Shown piece by piece: positions 44,819-53,135 of a stretch of 64,000 bases of DNA. The position numbers were made by a program, and so were the translations under genes. This DNA comes from Pedobacter ginsengisoli (GTDB taxonomy: Bacteria; Bacteroidota; Bacteroidia; Sphingobacteriales; Sphingobacteriaceae). Every line of letters starts with the position of its first letter. Positions within the stretch are counted from its first letter, which is position 1. The stretch spans positions 744,001 through 808,000 of the forward strand of contig NZ_JASSYX010000002.1 in NCBI RefSeq assembly GCF_030244015.1, written 5' to 3'. The notes under the pieces are model-generated. The model was not told the DNA's origin. It made no database searches and saw only the letters and a list, made by a program, of their open reading frames with translations.

Positions 44819-44830
44819 GTAAATATTTAC
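44819..44830. promoter_or_regulatory. 12-bp palindrome, candidate ROK operator
   Basis: GTAAATATTTAC is a perfect palindrome in the 167-bp divergent gap between the ROK gene and the first oxidoreductase gene. A second perfect palindrome, TAAAATTTTA, is at 44791-44800, and GTATT-ttt-AATAC at 44806-44818. ROK (NagC/Mlc) sites are AT-rich palindromes of this kind. Binding is inferred. Confidence 0.45.
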
Positions 44831-44915
44831 ACGATGTTTTGTGTTTTTGACAATTTCTCGCTAATATTAACCATGCAAGTATTCGGTTTGGTAAGGCCAA
44901 AGCAGGTATTACCAC

Positions 44916-46220
44916 ATGAATTCAAACACAACCACTTATATGAAACCTAAAGAACCACAACAAAAAAACACCAGAAGAGATTTTATTAAGAAGTCTGCGG
45001 TCGGTGTGGCCGCTTTTACTATTGTTCCCCGGTATGTTCTTGGCGGGCAGGGCTTCCTTGCGCCAAGTGATAAACTGACTAAGGCCGTAATCGGTGTAGG
45101 CGGTATGGGCAGGGGCCACTTTGGCTATGAGGGCACCCAGGTGGTGGCCATTTGCGATGTCGATAAAAATCACCTGAAGCAGGCTGCGGGTATGCTGGAT
45201 AAGGGTGTAAAACAGTTTAGTGATTACCGTGAGCTGATCCAGCTTCCTGAGGTAGATATTGTGCACATTGCTACTCCGCCGCACTGGCATGGGATTATGG
45301 CGGTTGATGCGGCTAATGCAGGTAAGGACATCTGGTGCGAGAAGCCGATGACCCATACGATTGGTGAGGGCAAGCGCGTCGTGGAGGCGGTGAAACAGCA
45401 CGGCCGGATGTTCAGATTAAATACCTGGTTTAGGTTTAAAGATACTTTTTATGGCATGGGTACTACTGTAAAGCCGATCAAGAAACTGGTAGACAGTGGT
45501 TTGCTGGGCTGGCCTTTGAAGGTGACTGTGGGCAAGCATACCGGCTATGACTGGAAGTTTTACTGGGTGGGCAAGGATAACCTGGAGCCTCAGCCGGTGC
45601 CGCCTGAACTGGATTACAATTCATGGCTTGGCCCTGCGCCTTATAAACCTTATAATGCGCATCGTGTGCATCAGACCTTCAGGGGTTACTGGGATTATGA
45701 TGGTGGTGGCTTGAGTGATATGGGACAGCATTATATTGATCCGATACAATACTTTTTGGGTAAGGATGATACCAACCCGATTTCTGTGGAGGTGGATGCG
45801 CCTCAGCAACATACGGATGCAGTGGGCATCTGGCGCAGGATTACTTATACGTATGCTGATGGTTGTCAGATTATATTAGATGGTGAAGGTAAGGATACCA
45901 ATGTGCCTTATATAGAGGGACCTAAGGGTAAGCTGTATCCTGGATTCAAGTCTGATATTCCTGATCTGGAGCGTAAACTGGCTCAGTTCCCTGATCCTGC
46001 TCCGGAGATTGTGGAATTCTCTGAGTCGGTGAGGTCGAGGAAGAAGTTTGCTTTGAATGAGGAAAACGGGCATCGCTCGTGTAATATCGTAAATATTGGA
46101 CTGGCTGCGCTGAGACTGGGCAGGTCACTGAAGTTTGATCCTGTGAAACAGGAGTTCGTAGATGATGAGGCGGCAAACAGGCTGATCAATCCGGTAATGC
46201 GTGCTCCTTTTTCTATTTAA
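44916..46220 (+). CDS. Tat-exported Gfo/Idh/MocA family oxidoreductase (1)
   Basis: 434 residues. A twin-arginine signal (NTRRDFIKKSAVGVAAF) shows folded export with cofactor already bound. Rossmann segment VIGVGGMGRGHFG and dinucleotide pocket CDVDKNHL; catalytic EKP in WCEKPMTHT, then the C-terminal sheet domain with DMGQHYIDPIQYFLG. Gfo/Idh/MocA enzymes of this type oxidise or reduce C3 of sugars with NAD(H), typically forming the 3-keto-glycosides that DUF1080 hydrolases cleave. First gene of a four-gene operon. Alternative ATG at codon 9 would also keep the Tat motif. Confidence 0.92.
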   Translation: MNSNTTTYMKPKEPQQKNTRRDFIKKSAVGVAAFTIVPRYVLGGQGFLAPSDKLTKAVIGVGGMGRGHFGYEGTQVVAICDVDKNHLKQAAGMLDKGVKQFSDYRELIQLPEVDIVHIATPPHWHGIMAVDAANAGKDIWCEKPMTHTIGEGKRVVEAVKQHGRMFRLNTWFRFKDTFYGMGTTVKPIKKLVDSGLLGWPLKVTVGKHTGYDWKFYWVGKDNLEPQPVPPELDYNSWLGPAPYKPYNAHRVHQTFRGYWDYDGGGLSDMGQHYIDPIQYFLGKDDTNPISVEVDAPQQHTDAVGIWRRITYTYADGCQIILDGEGKDTNVPYIEGPKGKLYPGFKSDIPDLERKLAQFPDPAPEIVEFSESVRSRKKFALNEENGHRSCNIVNIGLAALRLGRSLKFDPVKQEFVDDEAANRLINPVMRAPFSI

Positions 46221-46268
46221 TTATCGGGAAGACCTGTTTCATTCTATAAAACTATTAGATTATAAATC

Positions 46269-49200
46269 ATGATAAAGAGATTATTATTTGTCCTGCTGGC
46301 GGTTGTGCTGTTTACTGATGCGGCCTTTGCCCAGGATAAAAAAGATGAAAGAACTATAACTACGCGCATAGCGGATTTGCTTGCGCAGCTGCCTGCTAAG
46401 GATGCTGCTCAGCTGGAGCGGAATATGAAGGAGGTGGCTGATCTTGGTGAGGAGGGCTATGTGACGTTGATCAGCGGACTGACTGCGCCTGGAAAGGGCA
46501 ATAATGCTTTGATAGAGTATGCTGTGGGTGGTTTTACTGCTTATGCTACGAAAAGCGGCAGGGAGTCATTGAGAAATATGGCGGTTAGCGCTTATACTAA
46601 GGCGCTGGCTAAGGTGTCGGATAAACAAAATAAGGCATTCATCATCAGCCAGTTTGATCTGGCGGGTAATGATGCGGCGGTATCTGCTCTGGAAGGGTAT
46701 TTAACTGATGAGCAGCTTGCGGACGAGTCTTCGAGGGCTTTGGCCAAAATTGGTACACCTGCGGCGGTGTCTGCATTGCTGACTGGACTGGGCAAATCAA
46801 GTGGTAAAGCTAAAGTTTCTGTAGTTGAGGCTTTGGGCCACACCAGTTCTAAGGCTGCTGCGGATGCGATAGCGCCTTTGGCTGCTGGTTCGGATAAAGA
46901 TTTGGCAAAAGCTGGTCTGTATGCGCTGGCAAACATCGCGGATGCTTCTTCTGCTGATGTGTTGGTTAAGGCTGCGGAGCAGGCGGGTTATAAGTATGAT
47001 CAGACCAATGCGGTGGCGGCTTTATTGGTGTATGAGGAGAAAAGGGTTGCCAGCGATAAAGCGGGTGTCGAAAAGATTGCCAGGGCTATTTTGGAAAAGG
47101 CAACTGGGGATGATCAGGTGGATCAGCGTATTGCTGCATTGAAATTGATTTCTGAGACTCAGTCTGATCAGCAGGCTTTGCTGGAAGCTATGGGCGATCA
47201 ACAGTTTGAGTTCCGCGCAGCGGCCATAAGATATGCTGCTGCTGGTTTAAATGATGCGAATAGTGCGGAATGGGTTAAGAAACTTAACAAGGCTGATGCG
47301 CCTACACAAGTTTTGATCATTGACATGCTGAGCAATGTAAAATCTGCTTATCCTGCTTTCCTGAAGTTGTTCAAGAACAAGGATGCGGTAGTGCGGGCAG
47401 CAGCGTTTTCTGCTGCGGCTAAGACCGGTGGGGAATCGGCAATTGACCCTATGATCAAGGTGATGGGTAAAGACACTGCGAATATTACTGCTGTCTCTAA
47501 TACTTTACTGAGAATGAAGGGCGAGGATGTTACCGCCGTGATTGCTCCTAATATTCCTGGCGCGAAAACTGAAGTACAGGTTGCGCTGATCAATGTTTTG
47601 GCTGCACGTGCCGCGAGTGGTCAGAGGGGCATTATTGTCGCTTCCCTGACCAGTAAAAAACCTGAAGTCAGGAAAGCTGCTTTTGCGTCGTTAAAACACA
47701 TTTATAAGGCGTCAAATAAGGCTGAATTGTTTAAATTATTGAACGAAACTACAGATCCTGCCGAACTGAGCGATGTACAAGCGGCAATTATTGCAGTTTA
47801 CGAAAGTAGTACGGATGCCGATGCTAAAACTGCTGAAGTAATGGCCGAAATGGATAAATCTGCAGCGGATAAAAAGGTTTTGTATTATAAGGTACTGGGA
47901 AGCATCGGTGGTAAAAAGTCATTGGATGCTGTTTCAACAGCCTTCAGTGCCGGTGATGATGCTACAAAAAAGGCTGCACTTGATGCATTGTCTTCATGGA
48001 CGGATGCTGGTTCTGCTGATGAACTGATTAAAATTGCGCGTACAACGGCTAACGCTGATTTCTTAGACCAGGCATTGAATGGTTATCTGCGTTTGGTGAG
48101 AGACACAGATTATCCTGCTGAACAGCGGTTGTTGCTGCTTCGCAATGCAATGGCGGTAGCTAAGACTCCTGCGCAACAGCAAAGGATACTTAAAGATGCT
48201 GAACAGGCCCGGTGCTTTAATGCGATCGTGTTTGCTGGTCAGTACCTGGACAATCCTGCATTGCAACAGGCTGCTGCTAATGCGGTAATGAACATTACCA
48301 TGGCTGGAGAATACAGTGGTGAGATAGTTAAAGGTTTATTGAACAAAACCATTGCCGTGATTACCGGCGGTGATGCGGGTTACCAGAAAGAGGGAATGCG
48401 TAAATATATTTCTTCGATGAAACAGGGTGAAGGTTTTGTGCAGGTGTTTAATGGTAAGGACCTGACCGGCTGGAAAGGTTTGGTGGCTGATCCGATCAAG
48501 CGTTCTAAAATGGATGCCAAAACACTGGCTGAGGCGCAGGCTAAGGCCGATGCGGCAGCACAAGATAGCTGGAAGGTTGTTAACGGTGAACTGCTTTTTC
48601 AAAGTCATGGTGATAACCTGGCTACGGTGAAGAAATATGGTGATTTTGAGATGCTGGTTGACTGGAAGATCATTGACGATAAGAAAGGTGAGGGTGATGC
48701 GGGTATTTATCTGCGTGGTACTCCTCAAGTGCAGATCTGGGACCTGGCGCGTACCAATGTAGGTGCGCAGGTGGGTTCTGGTGGTTTGTACAATAACCAG
48801 TCTAATCCGAGCAAACCTTTGGTTGTAGCTGATAACAAACTGGATGAGTGGAATACTTTCAGAATTTTGATGAAGGGTGACCGTGTTACAGTGTGGTTGA
48901 ATGGTGTATTGGTAACGGATAATGTAATCCTGGAGAATTATTGGGACAGAAAACTGCCGATCTTTGCTGAGGAACAGATTGAATTGCAGGCGCATGGTTC
49001 GCCCGTGGCTTACCGCGACATTTACATTAGAGAAATACCTCGTCCGAAACCTTTTGAGCTGAGCGCTGAAGAGAAGAAAGAAGGTTATAAAGTCTTGTTT
49101 GATGGCACCAATATGCACAGCTGGACGGGCAATACTACTGATTATGTGATTGAGGATGGGAATATTGCGATCAGACCGAAACCGGGTAAAGGGTCTGGTG

Positions 49201-49706
49201 GCAATTTGTTTACCAAGGAAGAATTCAGCGATTTCATTTATCGTTTTGAGTTTCAGCTGACTCCGGGTGCTAATAATGGTTTGGGCATCAGGGCACCTTT
49301 GGAAGGTGATGCGGCCTATACGGGTATGGAACTGCAGATATTAGATAATGATGCGCCGATCTATAAAGATCTGCATGTTTATCAGTATCATGGTTCTGTT
49401 TATGGTACGATTCCGGCAAAAAGGGGCTTCCTGAAGCCTGTTGGCGAGTGGAATTATCAGGAGGTGATTGCTAAAGGGCCTAAGATCAAAGTGATTTTGA
49501 ATGGTACGGTGATCCTGGATGGTGATTTGACTCCATTCCGGAAAAACGGCGCTCCTGATGGGCAAAAACACCCCGGGTTGTCAAGAGACAGCGGACATAT
49601 CGGTTTCCTTGGTCACGGTTCGCCGGTACAGTTCAGAAACATCAGGATTAAGGATTTAAGCAAGAAAGAGGCGACGACGGGCAGGAAAGCAGCTGCCAGG
49701 AAGTAA
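46269..49706 (+). CDS. HEAT-repeat protein with two DUF1080 (3-keto-disaccharide hydrolase) domains
   Basis: 1145 residues with signal peptide (ends AFAQ). The N-terminal ~700 residues are HEAT/Armadillo-type repeats (ADEQLADESSRALAKIGTPA, KSAYPAFLKLFKNKDAVVRA and similar), predicted to be a large alpha-solenoid. Two DUF1080 jelly-rolls follow: ~722-920 (FNGKDLTGWKGL, DWKIIDDKKGEGDAGIYLRG) and ~940-1130 (LFDGTNMHSWTGNT, GANNGLGIRAPL). DUF1080 proteins are 3-keto-glycoside hydrolases; the duplication within one chain, fused to a solenoid, is unusual. Lies between the two Tat oxidoreductases and would be their periplasmic partner. Confidence 0.9.
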   Translation: MIKRLLFVLLAVVLFTDAAFAQDKKDERTITTRIADLLAQLPAKDAAQLERNMKEVADLGEEGYVTLISGLTAPGKGNNALIEYAVGGFTAYATKSGRESLRNMAVSAYTKALAKVSDKQNKAFIISQFDLAGNDAAVSALEGYLTDEQLADESSRALAKIGTPAAVSALLTGLGKSSGKAKVSVVEALGHTSSKAAADAIAPLAAGSDKDLAKAGLYALANIADASSADVLVKAAEQAGYKYDQTNAVAALLVYEEKRVASDKAGVEKIARAILEKATGDDQVDQRIAALKLISETQSDQQALLEAMGDQQFEFRAAAIRYAAAGLNDANSAEWVKKLNKADAPTQVLIIDMLSNVKSAYPAFLKLFKNKDAVVRAAAFSAAAKTGGESAIDPMIKVMGKDTANITAVSNTLLRMKGEDVTAVIAPNIPGAKTEVQVALINVLAARAASGQRGIIVASLTSKKPEVRKAAFASLKHIYKASNKAELFKLLNETTDPAELSDVQAAIIAVYESSTDADAKTAEVMAEMDKSAADKKVLYYKVLGSIGGKKSLDAVSTAFSAGDDATKKAALDALSSWTDAGSADELIKIARTTANADFLDQALNGYLRLVRDTDYPAEQRLLLLRNAMAVAKTPAQQQRILKDAEQARCFNAIVFAGQYLDNPALQQAAANAVMNITMAGEYSGEIVKGLLNKTIAVITGGDAGYQKEGMRKYISSMKQGEGFVQVFNGKDLTGWKGLVADPIKRSKMDAKTLAEAQAKADAAAQDSWKVVNGELLFQSHGDNLATVKKYGDFEMLVDWKIIDDKKGEGDAGIYLRGTPQVQIWDLARTNVGAQVGSGGLYNNQSNPSKPLVVADNKLDEWNTFRILMKGDRVTVWLNGVLVTDNVILENYWDRKLPIFAEEQIELQAHGSPVAYRDIYIREIPRPKPFELSAEEKKEGYKVLFDGTNMHSWTGNTTDYVIEDGNIAIRPKPGKGSGGNLFTKEEFSDFIYRFEFQLTPGANNGLGIRAPLEGDAAYTGMELQILDNDAPIYKDLHVYQYHGSVYGTIPAKRGFLKPVGEWNYQEVIAKGPKIKVILNGTVILDGDLTPFRKNGAPDGQKHPGLSRDSGHIGFLGHGSPVQFRNIRIKDLSKKEATTGRKAAARK

Positions 49707-49718
49707 CTAATCACTAGT

Positions 49719-49747
49719 CGTCATCCTGAAATAAATTCAGGATGACG
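49719..49747. terminator. 12-bp hairpin of the dispersed CGTCATCCTGAA type
   Basis: CGTCATCCTGAA (49719-49730) and TTCAGGATGACG (49736-49747) pair perfectly around ATAAA, just after the DUF1080 gene stop. No T run follows. The motif is a familiar dispersed intergenic element of Bacteroidota, which could be both terminator and repeat. Confidence 0.65.
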
Positions 49748-49807
49748 ATCGCTTTAAAAGCGGAATAGAAGAAATAACATTAAACGAGCAAAATAACAGG
49801 TTAAATT

Positions 49808-51262
49808 ATGATTGAAGATAAAGAATATTCAACAACTGAAAATTCGAGAAGAAACTTTATTAAAACAACTGCCCTTGCAGCAGCGGGGTTTATGATCGTG
49901 CCGCGTCATGTATTGGGAGGGAAAGGTTTTTTAGCGCCAAGTGACCGTCTGCAGCTGGCCGGCATTGGTGCGGGTGGAAAGGGAGAGAGTGATATTGCCG
50001 ATATTGTTAAGGGTGGTAAGACAGACGTGGCTTTCTTGTGTGACGTGGACGACAGAAGAGCTGCGAATTCAAGAAGAAATTTCCCTAAGGCAAAATATTA
50101 TAAAGATTATCGTGAGTTACTGGATAAAGAAGCGAAGAATATTGATGCCGTAACGGTATCGACACCAGATCATACGCATGCACAAATTGCTATGGCTGCG
50201 ATGCAGCTGGGAAAACATGTATATGTACAGAAGCCGCTGACTCATGACATTTATGAGGCGCGGGTGCTGACTGAGGCCGCAAAACGATACCAGGTAGTGA
50301 CGCAAATGGGCAACCAGGGTGCGTCAGGAGATGGGGTGAGAAGGCTGCAGGAATGGTATGATGCCGGAAGGATCGGAAAGGTGCATACGGTTTATTGCTG
50401 GACGGACAGACCGGTTTGGCCGCAGGGGATTGCATGGCCGTCTGCGAAAGCGGAAGTGCCTAAGGAACTGGACTGGAACCTTTGGCTGGGCAGTGCGCCG
50501 TATAAGGATTATATTGACAAAATGGTGCCGTTCAACTGGCGCGGATGGTGGGATTATGGTACCGGTGCAATCGGTGATATGGGCTGTCATTTGGTAGAAC
50601 CCCCTTTCAGGGTGCTTGGACTGAATACGCCAGTAAGTGTGGAATGTAGTGTGGGTACTGTATATGTGGATGAGTTTAAGCGGGGTTATTTCCCGGAAAG
50701 CTGCCCGCCTTCAAGTCATGTGATCATGACGTTTAACAAGACTGAAAAGAAAAAGAACGACATTCAGGTTCACTGGATGGATGGTGGGATTAAACCGGAA
50801 CGTCCGGAAGAACTGGGGCCTAATGAAAGATTTGGTGACAATGGAGTATTGTTTATTGGTACTAAGGGCAAAATGATCTGTGAGACGTATGGCAAAAATC
50901 CAAGATTGTTACCGCTGTCACGAAATGAATCTGATAAGACCAGGATCAGTATCCCGCGTGTGCCGGGTCAGGAAGCCGGCCATTATACCCAGTTTGCGGA
51001 AGCTGCGATTGCGGGGTATGGAAAGATGCAGCTGAGTTCTCCTTTTGAGATTGCGGGCCCGCTTACGGAGACCCTGCTGATTGCCAACCTGGCCATCAGG
51101 GGAACGGATGTGCAGCGTAAGAACGCCGCCGGACAGATCAGTTACCCGGGACGAGATCTAAAGATGCTTTGGGATAAGGTGAACATGAAAGTGACCAATT
51201 TTGACGATGTGAACCAGTTTGTGAAACGGGAGTATCGTCAGGGCTGGAGTTTAGGAGTTTAA
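49808..51262 (+). CDS. Tat-exported Gfo/Idh/MocA family oxidoreductase (2)
   Basis: 484 residues with twin-arginine motif NSRRNFIKTTALAAAGF, dinucleotide site GIGAGGKGESD and CDVDDRRA. The usual catalytic EKP is replaced by QKP (VYVQKPLTHDIYEA), a variant seen in many exported homologues of this group; the Lys thought to act in catalysis is kept. Substrate domain with NWRGWWDYGTGAIGDMGCH and a C-terminal strand with FVKREYRQGW. Probable second C3-sugar oxidoreductase of the operon, partner to the DUF1080 hydrolase. Separated from it by a hairpin and ~100 bp. Confidence 0.92.
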   Translation: MIEDKEYSTTENSRRNFIKTTALAAAGFMIVPRHVLGGKGFLAPSDRLQLAGIGAGGKGESDIADIVKGGKTDVAFLCDVDDRRAANSRRNFPKAKYYKDYRELLDKEAKNIDAVTVSTPDHTHAQIAMAAMQLGKHVYVQKPLTHDIYEARVLTEAAKRYQVVTQMGNQGASGDGVRRLQEWYDAGRIGKVHTVYCWTDRPVWPQGIAWPSAKAEVPKELDWNLWLGSAPYKDYIDKMVPFNWRGWWDYGTGAIGDMGCHLVEPPFRVLGLNTPVSVECSVGTVYVDEFKRGYFPESCPPSSHVIMTFNKTEKKKNDIQVHWMDGGIKPERPEELGPNERFGDNGVLFIGTKGKMICETYGKNPRLLPLSRNESDKTRISIPRVPGQEAGHYTQFAEAAIAGYGKMQLSSPFEIAGPLTETLLIANLAIRGTDVQRKNAAGQISYPGRDLKMLWDKVNMKVTNFDDVNQFVKREYRQGWSLGV

Positions 51263-51272
51263 ACTTACAGCG

Positions 51273-52367
51273 ATGTCGACAAGCAAAAATTTAAGGGTAT
51301 TGGTTGTGGGCTGCGGGAATATGGGGGCTTCTCACGCCACTGCCTATCATACTTTGGATGGTTTTGAAATTTGCGGACTTGTTTCAACGGGCAAGAGTAA
51401 GGATGTGCTGAATTCGAAACTTGGCGGCGGATATGACCTGTATGCCGATTTCTATGAAGCGCTTGAAATCACTAAACCTGATGCGGTCTGTATATCAACT
51501 TATCCGGATACGCATGAGGCTTACGCCGTTAAATCATTTGAAAGCGGCTGTCATGTGTTTATAGAAAAACCGCTTGCTGATTCTGTTGAGGGTGCGATAA
51601 GGGTTGCTGAGGCAGCAAAAAAGGCGAATAAGAAGCTTTTGGTTGGGTATATCCTCAGGTATCATCCTTCCTGGGAGAAGTTCACTGAACTGGCCCGGGA
51701 GATGGGAAAACCTTTGGTGATGCGGATGAATTTAAATCAGCAAAGCCATGGTCCGAAGTGGACCGTACACCGCAATTTGATGAAGAGCCTGAGCCCGATA
51801 GTGGACTGTGCCGTGCATTATATAGACATCATGTGCCAGATGACGCGCTCCAGACCTGTTCAGGTAAGTGCTATCGGTGCGAGACTGACCGATGATATCC
51901 CGGAGTGGAATTACAATTACGGTCAGTTGCAGATCCGCTTTGAAGATGGTTCTGTTGGGTGGTATGAAGCGGGCTGGGGCCCGATGGTCAGTGACAATGC
52001 TTTTTTCGTTAAAGACGTTTTCGGACCTAAGGGGTCGGTGTCTATTATGGCAAAAAAAGCAGGGGCTGCAGGAAATTCTGACAATATAGATGCCCATACA
52101 AAAACCGAATCGATAAAAGTTCATTATGCGGACCTGGGTACTGATGATGAATTCAGCAGGCCTGATGAGTGGATTGACCTGACAGATGAACCCGGGCATC
52201 AGGAGTTGTGCAACCGTGAACAACGGTATTTTTTGAAGGCTATAAGGGAAAATATTGACCTTACTGAACCGACAGAAGATGCGGTTAACAGCTTGAAAAT
52301 CGCCTTTGCATGCGACGAATCGGTGAAAAATGGACAAATGATCAAACTAAATATCAACAATACCTGA
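51273..52367 (+). CDS. Cytosolic Gfo/Idh/MocA family oxidoreductase (3)
   Basis: 364 residues, no signal peptide. Rossmann motif VVGCGNMGASHATAYH, catalytic VFIEKPLADSVEGA and substrate domain with PIVDCAVHYIDIMCQMTRS. It starts 10 bp after the Tat oxidoreductase. Being cytosolic, it might complete the pathway by acting on imported 3-keto-sugars or on inositol-type products. Specific substrate not assignable from sequence alone. Confidence 0.92.
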   Translation: MSTSKNLRVLVVGCGNMGASHATAYHTLDGFEICGLVSTGKSKDVLNSKLGGGYDLYADFYEALEITKPDAVCISTYPDTHEAYAVKSFESGCHVFIEKPLADSVEGAIRVAEAAKKANKKLLVGYILRYHPSWEKFTELAREMGKPLVMRMNLNQQSHGPKWTVHRNLMKSLSPIVDCAVHYIDIMCQMTRSRPVQVSAIGARLTDDIPEWNYNYGQLQIRFEDGSVGWYEAGWGPMVSDNAFFVKDVFGPKGSVSIMAKKAGAAGNSDNIDAHTKTESIKVHYADLGTDDEFSRPDEWIDLTDEPGHQELCNREQRYFLKAIRENIDLTEPTEDAVNSLKIAFACDESVKNGQMIKLNINNT

Positions 52368-52394
52368 GTTTTTACTCAGATTGTTTAATATTCA

Positions 52395-52425
52395 TTTGGA
52401 GCAAATCCAATAATTATTAACTTTA
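52395..52425 (+). promoter_or_regulatory. Promoter of the Hc1-like gene
   Basis: TTTG (52395-52398), 19 bp, TAacTTTA (52418-52425): one mismatch to the TTTG/TAnnTTTG consensus. The start would be near 52432, giving a ~38-nt leader before the ATG at 52470. Confidence 0.6.
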
Positions 52426-52469
52426 AAGCGTTATATCTAATAATTTTAAAATCTTAAACGAAGAAAAAC

Positions 52470-52646
52470 ATGGAAAAATTTTCAAAACTAAAAGCTCTTA
52501 TTGCTGGTGTTGAAGCAGATGCAGACAAATTTTATAATTCAGGTAATGGTGCTGCTGGTACCAGAGTACGTAAAGCAATGCAAGATCTGAAAGGACTTGC
52601 TCAGGAGATCCGTACTGAAGTTACAGAGAAAAAGAACGCGAAGTAA
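52470..52646 (+). CDS. Histone H1-like (Hc1-type) small protein
   Basis: 58 residues, below usual gene-finding size: MEKFSKLKALIAGVEADADK, then FYNSGNGAAGTRVRKAMQDL, then KGLAQEIRTEVTEKKNAK. This is the compact helical Bacteroidota relative of the chlamydial Hc1 histone-like family, here highly conserved in sequence type (TRVRKxMQxLKxLAQEIR). It likely binds DNA and helps compact the nucleoid, although it lacks the long Lys/Ala tail of the chlamydial protein. Own promoter (52395-52425) and strong terminator (52665-52700), suggesting abundant expression as a single-gene transcript. Confidence 0.88.
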   Translation: MEKFSKLKALIAGVEADADKFYNSGNGAAGTRVRKAMQDLKGLAQEIRTEVTEKKNAK

Positions 52647-52664
52647 TCTTTCCTTGAATTATAT

Positions 52665-52700
52665 AAAAAAAGCTCCCGGTGAAAATCGGGAGCTTTTTTT
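52665..52700. terminator. Strong bidirectional terminator after the Hc1-like gene
   Basis: Seven A plus GCTCCCG (52665-52678) pair with CGGGAGC plus seven T (52687-52700) around an 8-nt loop. It serves the Hc1-like gene on the plus strand and, by symmetry, the thioesterase transcript from the minus strand. Confidence 0.92.
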
Positions 52701-52709
52701 ATGGACGGT

Positions 52710-53135
52710 TTACAAGTATTCAAAATCTTCAGTTTTTGGGAATCCTTCCAATCCGGACTGAATTGCCTCCGGGGCAGGTCTGGCCAATTTTCTTTTAACA
52801 GTGTCAATCCAGCTCCCCTCAACTTTGATCAGGGCATGAAGCTTATCTTCTTCTGAGAGAAATTCATGCTGGATGATCCAGAAAGAAGCGTCCTTTTTCA
52901 TTTTCAGCAGCTTTGTAACAATGTGGATTCTGGAATTGAGATGGATCTCTCTTTTGAATTCACATTGCTCTTTGAATAGGACCGGACCGACATTTTCTGC
53001 TTTCATCATTTCTATGGTGATGCCATACTGATGCAAGATGTCAATCCTTTCCTGTGCAGCGAGGTCATAATAACTGCTGTGCCGAAGGTGAAAATTAGGA
53101 TCCAGGTCTGACCATCTTAAGTTTAAGTTTTTCAT
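52710..53135 (-). CDS. Acyl-CoA thioesterase, 4HBT hotdog family
   Basis: 141 residues forming a hotdog fold: LRWSDLDPNFHLRHSSYYDLAAQERIDIL holds the family Asp (SDLDPNFHLRHS) and the long central helix, followed by strands FKREIHLNSRIHIVTKLL and ASFWIIQHEFL. It hydrolyses acyl-CoA thioesters, usually short to medium chain. Its ATG overlaps the stop of the upstream acyltransferase by 4 bp (ATGA), so the two are translated together; perhaps both act in acyl-lipid modification. Confidence 0.9.
   Translation of the reverse strand: MKNLNLRWSDLDPNFHLRHSSYYDLAAQERIDILHQYGITIEMMKAENVGPVLFKEQCEFKREIHLNSRIHIVTKLLKMKKDASFWIIQHEFLSEEDKLHALIKVEGSWIDTVKRKLARPAPEAIQSGLEGFPKTEDFEYL

Noticed and set aside
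48336..49118. 260-codon open frame on the minus strand within the DUF1080 gene
   Set aside because: Antisense shadow of the first DUF1080 domain; Thr/His/Ile-rich, no domain.
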